A DNA stretch of 9,044 nt, taken from positions 1 through 9,044 of the forward strand of contig JAQCNK010000178.1 in the NCBI GenBank assembly GCA_028275075.1. Reading direction: 5' to 3'. Shown here one piece after another: positions 1 through 5,010 of this stretch. Both the position numbers and the translations under genes were made by a program. Positions within the stretch are counted from its first letter, which is position 1. Each line of letters begins with the position of its first letter. Under the pieces are notes generated by a model. It ran no database searches, was not told where the DNA came from, and saw nothing but the letters and a program-made list of their open reading frames with translations. Source of the stretch: Haloarcula sp. GTDB lineage: Archaea; Halobacteriota; Halobacteria; Halobacteriales; Haloarculaceae.

Positions 1-1565
1 CCGTGGTCTTTCGGTGGGCTGTCCTCGCGCTTGCGCTGGAGTAGATCCAGATCGTCGATGAGTCGCTTGCGCGTCTCTTTCGGTTCGATGACATCGTCTA
101 GATAGCCCCGTTTGGCCGGGCCGTACGGATGGGCGAACTCCTCGCGGAAGTCGTCCATTAGCTCTTGCCGTCTGGCATCGGGGTCGTCGGCCTCCGCGAT
201 CTCGTTGCGATAGAGGATATTGACTGCACCGCGGGGCCCTAACACTGCCATCTCCGAGCCTGGCCAGGCATAGTTCACGTCGCTGCCCAGGAACTTCGAG
301 GACATGACGATGTAGGCGCCGCCGTAGGCTTTCCGGACGACGACTGACAGCAGTGGCACCGTCGCTTCGGCGTAGGCGTAGATGAGCTTCGCACCCCGGC
401 GGATGATGCCGTTGTGCTCCTGGTCTGTACCGGGCATGAACCCGGGCACATCGACGAACGTGAGGATCGGGATGTTGAACGAATCACAGAAGCGAACGAA
501 CCGAGCGGCTTTCTCGGCGGCGTCGATATCCAACGTGCCCGCGCTGACGCGGGGTTGGTTAGCGACGACACCGACCGACTGGCCGTCCATCCGTGCGAAG
601 CCGGTGATGACGTTTCGGGCCCAGTTGCTGTGGACCTCGAAGAAGGACTCCTCATCGACGATGCGTCCGACGACTTTGGACATGTCGTACGGTTTTCGCG
701 GTGCCGAGGGAACGATATCAGTGAGTTCGGGCACTTCTCGGTCGGGTTCGTCCCACGGCTTGACCCGCGGTGGGTCTTCCATGTTGTTCTGGGGCAAGTA
801 CGAGAGAAGGCGGCGGATGTTCTCCAAGGCTTCTTCCTCGGAGGGGTAAGAAAAGTGCGCAACGCCCGATTTCGTGGAGTGTGAACTGGCCCCTCCGAGC
901 TCCTCTTTCGAGACCTGCTCACCGGTGACCGTCTCGATGACGTTCGGTCCGGTGATGAACATGTGGCTGGTGTCCTGCACCATGAACGTGAAGTCCGTCA
1001 GCGCGGGCGAGTAGGTCGCGCCCCCGGCACACGGGCCCATGATTGCGGAGATTTGGGGGATGAGCCCGCTGGCTTTGGTGTTGCGCTCGAAGATTTTCGC
1101 AAAGCCGACCAGCGAGTCAACGCCTTCCTGAATACGTGCGCCACCGGAGTCGTTCAGCCCGATGACGGGAACGCCGTTCTCGATAGCCTTATCCATCACC
1201 TTGCAGATCTTGTCGGCGACGACCTCGCCGACGGAGCCACCGAGGACGGTGAAGTCGTGGGCGAAGAGGAACACCTTGCGGCCGTCGACCTCGCCGTAAC
1301 CGGTGACAACGGCGTCGCCCGGGAAGCGTTTGTCTTCCATCCCGAAGTTCGTCGAGCGGTGTTCGACGAACGGGTCGACTTCGGTGAAACTGCCGTCGTC
1401 GACGAGGAAGTCGATGCGCTCGCGCGCTGTCATTTTCCCTTTCTCGTGTTGGGACTCGATACGCGATTCGCCACCGCCGAGCTCGGCTTCGCGGCGCTTT
1501 GCACGCAGCTCTTCGATGGGGTCGTCAGTCGTCTCCGGCGTGTCGTCTTCTTCTTGTTTGCTCAT
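1..1565 (-). CDS. pccB: Acetyl/propionyl-CoA carboxylase, carboxyltransferase (beta) subunit; C-terminal end cut by window edge
   Basis: Transfers carboxyl from carboxybiotin to an acyl-CoA, giving methylmalonyl-CoA from propionyl-CoA (or malonyl-CoA from acetyl-CoA). It works in the cytoplasm with a separate biotin carboxylase/carrier subunit that is not in this window. Reading leftwards from ATG at 1565, 521 codons are open to the edge. The family typically ends in an HxNIPL-like tail and this frame ends KDHG, so only about five residues are missing. Visible are the N-terminal crotonase-like domain with the oxyanion motif GGARIQEG (residues 141-148), CAGGATYSPA (179-188), the C-terminal domain with FVDVPGFMPG (370-379) and the second oxyanion motif AYGGAYIVM (413-421). 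Residue 419 is Ile where strict propionyl-CoA enzymes have Asp. A GGAGTGG Shine-Dalgarno lies 7 bases before the ATG, inside the end of phaB, and the gap to the phaB stop is one base, so translation is probably coupled. The family is certain; the preferred substrate is not. Confidence 0.95.
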   Translation of the reverse strand, partial: MSKQEEDDTPETTDDPIEELRAKRREAELGGGESRIESQHEKGKMTARERIDFLVDDGSFTEVDPFVEHRSTNFGMEDKRFPGDAVVTGYGEVDGRKVFLFAHDFTVLGGSVGEVVADKICKVMDKAIENGVPVIGLNDSGGARIQEGVDSLVGFAKIFERNTKASGLIPQISAIMGPCAGGATYSPALTDFTFMVQDTSHMFITGPNVIETVTGEQVSKEELGGASSHSTKSGVAHFSYPSEEEALENIRRLLSYLPQNNMEDPPRVKPWDEPDREVPELTDIVPSAPRKPYDMSKVVGRIVDEESFFEVHSNWARNVITGFARMDGQSVGVVANQPRVSAGTLDIDAAEKAARFVRFCDSFNIPILTFVDVPGFMPGTDQEHNGIIRRGAKLIYAYAEATVPLLSVVVRKAYGGAYIVMSSKFLGSDVNYAWPGSEMAVLGPRGAVNILYRNEIAEADDPDARRQELMDDFREEFAHPYGPAKRGYLDDVIEPKETRKRLIDDLDLLQRKREDSPPKDH

Positions 1566-1566
1566 G

Positions 1567-2310
1567 TTACCACTCCATCCCGCCGTTGACGCCCAGCACC
1601 TGACCGGTCATGTAGCTCGATTCCTCGCTCGCGACGAATCGGACGATGCCGGCGACATCCTCTACGGTGGCGAAGCGGTCGAGGGGGATGTCACGCAGAA
1701 TCTTCTCCTGGACACGCTCGGGGACCTCGTCCAACATATCCGTCTCCACGAATCCCGGCGCGACGCAGTTGGCGGTCGCGCCCGTGTGGGCGAGTTCGAG
1801 CGCGAGCGTACGGGTGAACCCGAATAGCCCCGATTTCGTGGTGGCGTAGTTAGCCTGTCCGATGTTGCCCTGCTGACCCACGACCGAAGAGATGTTGATG
1901 AGCCGACCGTGGTTCGCGCGCTTGAGGTCCTCATAGAAAACGTTCGTGCAGTTGAACACGCCGCCGAGATTGACGTTCATCACCGTATCCCAGTCCTCTC
2001 GGCTCATTTCCTCGAACTTCTTGTCGATAGTGATGCCGGCGTTGTTGATGAGCACATCAACGTTGCCGAACTCGTCGTTGACCGCCTCGCGCATCGCTGC
2101 CACCTCCTCGCCTTTGGCCACGTCAGCCTGTGCGACCATGGCGTGGCCACCGCTCTCACGAATCTCCTCGACCACCGCCGCGGCCTCCGCCTCTGACGAG
2201 CGGTAGTTTACCACGACGTTGGCCCCGTGGTCGCCGAGGTCGGTCGCGATACCGCGACCGATGCCCCGCGAAGAACCGGTGACCACGCAGGTCTGATTTT
2301 CGAGGTTCAT
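1567..2310 (-). CDS. phaB: NADPH-dependent acetoacetyl-CoA / 3-oxoacyl reductase (FabG-like SDR)
   Basis: Short-chain dehydrogenase predicted to reduce acetoacetyl-CoA (or 3-ketovaleryl-CoA) to the R-3-hydroxyacyl-CoA used by PHA synthase. It is 247 residues from the chosen ATG, the usual FabG/PhaB length. A Rossmann fold starts at residue 6 with TGSSRGIG (11-18). NYRS (35-38) puts Arg after strand beta-2, typical of NADPH preference. NNAG is at 89-92, and the catalytic tetrad is probably Asn114, Ser142, Tyr155 and Lys159. The C-terminus TGQVLGVNGGMEW is typical of the family. As recalled, haloarchaeal PhaB also begins M(D/N)LENQTCVVTGSSRG, so I chose ATG at 2310. A TTG in the same frame at 2352 would add 14 residues. 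A G-rich stretch before the ATG could act as a Shine-Dalgarno. It is first in an operon with pccB. A housekeeping fatty-acid FabG is unlikely because archaea lack classical ACP-based FAS II, but the PHA role is inferred because no synthase is visible here. Confidence 0.9.
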   Translation of the reverse strand: MNLENQTCVVTGSSRGIGRGIATDLGDHGANVVVNYRSSEAEAAAVVEEIRESGGHAMVAQADVAKGEEVAAMREAVNDEFGNVDVLINNAGITIDKKFEEMSREDWDTVMNVNLGGVFNCTNVFYEDLKRANHGRLINISSVVGQQGNIGQANYATTKSGLFGFTRTLALELAHTGATANCVAPGFVETDMLDEVPERVQEKILRDIPLDRFATVEDVAGIVRFVASEESSYMTGQVLGVNGGMEW

Positions 2311-2375
2311 CCCGTGGGATTCCCCCCGTCGATTCCTGTAATCATTGCTCAACTAGTGACCCAAAGCACAGCCAG

Positions 2376-2381
2376 ATAATA
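2376..2381 (-). promoter_or_regulatory. Candidate TATA box for the phaB-pccB operon
   Basis: On the minus strand the hexamer TATTAT is preceded by CGAAC, which could serve as a BRE-like element. It is the best A/T-rich box between the hairpin and phaB. Archaeal transcription normally begins about 25-27 bases downstream, which would place the start near 2352. That gives a leader of roughly 40 bases to the ATG at 2310, or a leaderless message if TTG at 2352 were used. The call rests on position and composition only. Confidence 0.4.
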
Positions 2382-2431
2382 GTTCGGCTTAAGCGAGGGT
2401 AATGACCGACGCCAGAATAGTATCACCGGGC

Positions 2432-2514
2432 TATACGGGTCGACAGAAGCCCTGATAGATATTCGCCGGGGTCTGGCGAGCCGAATTCTATCAATCGTTC
2501 TGTCGACCCGTATA
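2432..2514. repeat. Long imperfect inverted repeat / hairpin with perfect 17-bp outer arms
   Basis: TATACGGGTCGACAGAA at 2432-2448 is exactly complementary to TTCTGTCGACCCGTATA at 2498-2514. Inside, after a 4 x 4 internal loop, TGATAGA (2453-2459) pairs with TCTATCA (2487-2493). After one bulged base, ATTCG (2461-2465) pairs with CGAAT (2482-2486). The 83-base segment could therefore fold into one nearly continuous stem. Outside the arms, pairing becomes weak (some G-C and G-T pairs) and I see no target-site duplication. It lies between two divergent promoters, so it is not a terminator of either annotated neighbour. It could be a miniature inverted-repeat element, a regulator-binding palindrome, or part of an unannotated small RNA. 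Confidence 0.85.
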
Positions 2515-2587
2515 TCTTGCCAGGATCGTCGAGTGAATATTGCACACAAAGGAATTAAATTGGGATATTCCAAGAATCCCGGTAATA

Positions 2588-2603
2588 GTTTGGCCGGCCT
2601 AAA
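2588..2603 (+). promoter_or_regulatory. Degenerate second copy of the TTTAGG-N4-CCTAAA operator
   Basis: GTTTGG-CCGG-CCTAAA keeps the right half-site perfectly and 4 of 6 positions of the left half, with the same 4-base spacer as the two perfect sites. Its centre is 27 bases upstream of the perfect site at 2615-2630, about 2.5 helical turns. It may be a weaker second dimer site, or chance. Confidence 0.4.
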
Positions 2604-2612
2604 ACGGAACGC

Positions 2613-2618
2613 TTTTTA
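2613..2618 (+). promoter_or_regulatory. TATA-like box of the RGP-like gene
   Basis: TTTTTA is centred about 26 bases before ATG 2642. That is the spacing expected if transcription starts at or next to the A of the start codon (a leaderless message, common in haloarchaea). No Shine-Dalgarno is evident before the ATG, consistent with this. The box overlaps the left half of the palindrome at 2615-2630, so a bound regulator would block TBP/TFB. Confidence 0.5.
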
Positions 2619-2630
2619 GGGTTGCCTAAA
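2615..2630 (+). promoter_or_regulatory. Perfect palindromic operator TTTAGG-N4-CCTAAA, DtxR/Idr (iron regulator) type
   Basis: TTTAGG-GTTG-CCTAAA is a perfect 6+6 dyad with a 4-base centre, ending 11 bases before ATG 2642 and overlapping the TATA-like box. The same dyad with the same spacer occurs before the iron-transport operon at 3829-3844. Metal-dependent repressors of the DtxR/IdeR/SirR family, including haloarchaeal Idr proteins, recognise TTAGG...CCTAA-type dyads. Iron control is inferred from this and from the downstream importer. Confidence 0.75.
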
Positions 2631-2641
2631 GATTCGGCACC

Positions 2642-3817
2642 ATGACAGCGCAGGACATCTGTGTCATGGTTCCAACGATACGGAACCCCGAGTGCATGCG
2701 TGAGTACTTCGATAACGCCCGCGACCACGGGTTCGATCTGGACCGATTGTTCGTGGTCCTGATCACCGAGAATTTCTGTGATAGCGAGTCGATGCAGGCG
2801 ATGTTGGACGAAGAGGGCGTCAGCGGGACTGTCTTCGACGGGGAGGCCCGTAGCGAGTGGTACGACGAGCAGAGCATTAGCGAGTTCTCGCATCTCGTTC
2901 CCGCTGCGAGTCACGCACAGACCTCATTTGGTCTGCTGTATCTCTGGGCTCACGACTATGAATATGGTGTCTTCATCGACGACGACACCGCTCCATGCGA
3001 GGGTGTTGACTTCTTCGGAACCCACATGGAAAATCTCGCCTTCGAGGGTGAAATCGAGCGCGTCCGATCCGACGAGAACTGGGTGAACGTCCTCTACCAG
3101 AACGAGGACGAGCATGGGCTCTACCCACGTGGTTACCCCTACGCGGCGATGGAGGAAACTGTCGAGACTGACACGGCTGCGGTCGAACGCGTCGTCGCCT
3201 CACAGGGGCTCTGGACGAACGTCCCCGACCTCGACGCCGTCCGCATCCTGATGGACGGCGATCTCCAGGGCCAGGCCCAGACTCGCACCTCCGTGGCTGA
3301 CTATGACTGTGATTTCGTCGCCAAAGAGGGACACTACCTCACGGTTTGCTCGATGAATTTGGCCTTTCGCCGCGAGGTCGTGCCCGCGTTCTACCAGCTT
3401 CCGATGGACGACAACGAGTGGGACGTGGGACGGTTCGACGACATCTGGTCCGGCCTGTTCCTCAAGCGCGCGGTCGACGTACTGGGCGGAAAAATCTACA
3501 ACGGCGACCCGCTGTGTGAACACAACAAGGCCCCGCGGTCGACGTTCTCGGATCTGACCAACGAAGTCCATGGCCTCGAACTGAACGAGCACGTCTGGGA
3601 GGAAGTTGATGCCGTCGGAAGCGACGCCGACTCCTACCGAGCGGTGTTCCAGGCGATGGCAGACCGGCTCGCGGAGGGGGATTACTCCGAGTGGGAGAAC
3701 GGTGAGTTCCTCAACCACTGCGGGGAGTACATGCGGGATTGGCTCGACTGCCTGGCCTCGCTGGAGGCGGACAAATCCAGAGAAGCCGAACCGCCAACGA
3801 CGGCCGCCGACGACTGA
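2642..3817 (+). CDS. RGP / UDP-arabinopyranose mutase-like protein (GT75 family)
   Basis: This 391-residue soluble acidic protein is related to plant reversibly glycosylated polypeptides, which interconvert UDP-arabinopyranose and UDP-arabinofuranose and glycosylate themselves on an Arg. Family landmarks occur in order: the DDD motif FIDDDTAPCE (111-120) for UDP-sugar/metal binding; PRGYPY (162-167), whose Arg163 aligns with the reversibly glycosylated Arg; SQGLWTNVPDLDA (187-199); SMNLAFRRE (237-245); and GRFDDIWSGLFLK (263-275), followed by CEHNKAP (292-298). The last part is an acidic tail, making it slightly longer than plant members (about 350-360). The second Arg of the plant RGYPFSLR segment is Met170 here. 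Nine Cys is many for a haloarchaeal protein. There is no signal peptide or membrane segment. It has its own promoter and a DtxR-like operator, and lies 43 bases before the iron-transport operon. Fold and family are confident; the sugar substrate and mutase activity are unproven. Confidence 0.82.
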   Translation: MTAQDICVMVPTIRNPECMREYFDNARDHGFDLDRLFVVLITENFCDSESMQAMLDEEGVSGTVFDGEARSEWYDEQSISEFSHLVPAASHAQTSFGLLYLWAHDYEYGVFIDDDTAPCEGVDFFGTHMENLAFEGEIERVRSDENWVNVLYQNEDEHGLYPRGYPYAAMEETVETDTAAVERVVASQGLWTNVPDLDAVRILMDGDLQGQAQTRTSVADYDCDFVAKEGHYLTVCSMNLAFRREVVPAFYQLPMDDNEWDVGRFDDIWSGLFLKRAVDVLGGKIYNGDPLCEHNKAPRSTFSDLTNEVHGLELNEHVWEEVDAVGSDADSYRAVFQAMADRLAEGDYSEWENGEFLNHCGEYMRDWLDCLASLEADKSREAEPPTTAADD

Positions 3818-3828
3818 AACACAAACTA

Positions 3829-3844
3829 TTTAGGTAAACCTAAA
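3829..3844 (+). promoter_or_regulatory. Perfect palindromic operator TTTAGG-N4-CCTAAA before the iron ABC operon
   Basis: TTTAGGTAAACCTAAA lies in the 43-base gap between the RGP-like gene and the binding-protein gene, ending 16 bases before ATG 3861. The dyad extends to 7+7 (TTTAGGT/ACCTAAA) around a 2-base centre. The overlapping TATTTA (3827-3832) is about 31 bases before the ATG and can serve as the TATA box with a very short leader. This is the expected layout for an iron-responsive DtxR/Idr-type repressor and shows that the transporter can be transcribed separately from the upstream gene. Confidence 0.8.
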
Positions 3845-3860
3845 ACATAACAACATACCC

Positions 3861-5009
3861 ATGACTAACGACACATCCGGATCCTCTCGACGTCGGTTTC
3901 TCGCACTGGGCGGTGCAACCGCTGCGGGCTCGCTCGCGGGGTGTGCCGGCCTGTTCAGTAGCGAGAACAATCAGGTCGGGATCTCCCTATCGGACTTCCG
4001 CGGCTCCGGCCCGCTTGTCGACTCCCGCGGCCAGCCCGATGGGACCTCCATTGCGGATCTCCCTGACCTCGAAGGCAGCCTCACTGTGTACCTCGGCGGC
4101 GGCGAGGGTGGACTTTACGTTGAACTGCTGGATCTCTTCGAGCAAGCATACGACAACTTCAGCGTCAGTCACCGGCTGGACTCCTCCAGCAGCCTCGCAA
4201 ACAGCATCATCGGAGAGAGCGAGGCCGGTGCGACCGAAGCCGACCTGTTCATGTCCGTCGATGCCGGCTCGCTCGGCGCTGTCGCCAACGCCGGGGCGAC
4301 CCAGTCCCTGCCCAGCGAGGCACTGAACGCGGTCCCGGGAAGTTTCCAGGATGGGGACGGCCGGTGGGTCGGCTTCGCCGGCCGCGCCCGTGCGATTCCC
4401 TACAACACGAACCAGCTCTCGCCGTCAGATATCCCCAACAAGGTCAGCGAGTTCCCGAACACCGCCGCTCTGGAGGGGACGATGGGATGGGCCCCGTCCT
4501 ACGGAGCCTTCCAGTCCTTTATCACCGCGATGCGGCTCAACAAGAGCGACGACGCGGCCCGGTCCTGGCTCAACGCGATGCAGGACCACGGCGTCACCGA
4601 GTACGGCAACGAGTTCGCCGTCTCGAACAGCGCCGCAAACGGTGAGCTGGCCGCTGGCTTTGCGAACCACTACTACTCACTGCGGGTCAAGTCGGCCCGT
4701 CAGAACGCCCCCCTCGACCTCTACTTCACCGAGGGCGACGCCGGCTCGCTGGTCAACGTCTCCGGACTTGAGATTCTCAGCGGGACCGAGAAGTCCGAAC
4801 TGGCCGGGAACTTCGTCCGCCACGTCCTCTCGGCGGAGGCCCAGGAGTTCTTCGCCACCCGAGCGTTCGCCTACCCGATGATCGGCGGCGTACAGCCGGT
4901 CGGTGGCCTCCCGCGTATCGACGATCTGAATCCGCCGGATATCGATCTCACCGAGCTGGCTGATGTCTCCGGGACCGTCGACCTGATGCGCGAGACTGGC
5001 GTCCTCTAA
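3861..5009 (+). CDS. Ferric-iron ABC transporter substrate-binding lipoprotein (FbpA/FutA-like)
   Basis: A 382-residue extracellular binding protein anchored on the outer face of the membrane. It captures Fe3+ and delivers it to the permease encoded next. The N-terminus has a Tat signal (RRRFLALGG, 10-18) and lipobox LAGC with lipidated Cys28. The rest is a two-lobed family-1 solute-binding fold. The tandem tyrosines in NHYY (Tyr271-Tyr272) match the adjacent Tyr pair that coordinates iron in FbpA/FutA. In PSYGAF (212-217), Tyr214 sits where Neisseria FbpA has the anion-binding Ser139 and where FutA/Campylobacter FbpA have a third Tyr ligand. The N-terminal HxxA/HY ligand segment is replaced by a Gly-rich GGGEGGLY, so Glu82 or nothing may substitute. 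A DtxR-like operator lies directly upstream. The permease ATG follows the stop after one base. A thiamine-binding protein has similar gene order, but the Tyr pair and the operator favour iron. Confidence 0.9.
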   Translation: MTNDTSGSSRRRFLALGGATAAGSLAGCAGLFSSENNQVGISLSDFRGSGPLVDSRGQPDGTSIADLPDLEGSLTVYLGGGEGGLYVELLDLFEQAYDNFSVSHRLDSSSSLANSIIGESEAGATEADLFMSVDAGSLGAVANAGATQSLPSEALNAVPGSFQDGDGRWVGFAGRARAIPYNTNQLSPSDIPNKVSEFPNTAALEGTMGWAPSYGAFQSFITAMRLNKSDDAARSWLNAMQDHGVTEYGNEFAVSNSAANGELAAGFANHYYSLRVKSARQNAPLDLYFTEGDAGSLVNVSGLEILSGTEKSELAGNFVRHVLSAEAQEFFATRAFAYPMIGGVQPVGGLPRIDDLNPPDIDLTELADVSGTVDLMRETGVL

Positions 5010-5010
5010 G

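Larger units (their letters stand above)
2311..2641. other. Divergent intergenic region between phaB and the RGP-like gene
   Basis: This 331-base spacer is richer in A+T than the flanking genes. From left to right it holds the phaB leader and TATA-like box, a long hairpin (2432-2514), a small imperfect hairpin formed by GGGA (2562-2565) with TCCC (2577-2580) and TTC (2568-2570) with GAA (2574-2576), and two TTTAGG-type operator sequences next to the rightward gene. I see no convincing small gene: open frames here have basic, low-complexity products unlike haloarchaeal proteins. Confidence 0.7.

Noticed and set aside
275..922. Open frames on both strands overlapping the carboxyltransferase gene (also 414-884 and 963-1589)
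   Set aside because: The carboxyltransferase reading frame is continuous and conserved from 1565 to the window edge; the others are other-frame shadows of it.
2432..2514. Hairpin considered as a transcription terminator
   Set aside because: Both flanking genes point away from it, so no annotated transcript ends there, and no T-run follows the arms in a terminator-like way.
2349..2573. 74-codon minus-strand frame across the intergenic hairpin
   Set aside because: The product is basic and Arg-rich, unlike haloarchaeal proteins. It runs through the inverted repeat, starts in no promoter context and has no recognisable motif.
2555..2914. 119-codon minus-strand frame starting inside the RGP-like gene
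   Set aside because: It is antisense to conserved coding sequence and shows no independent signal.
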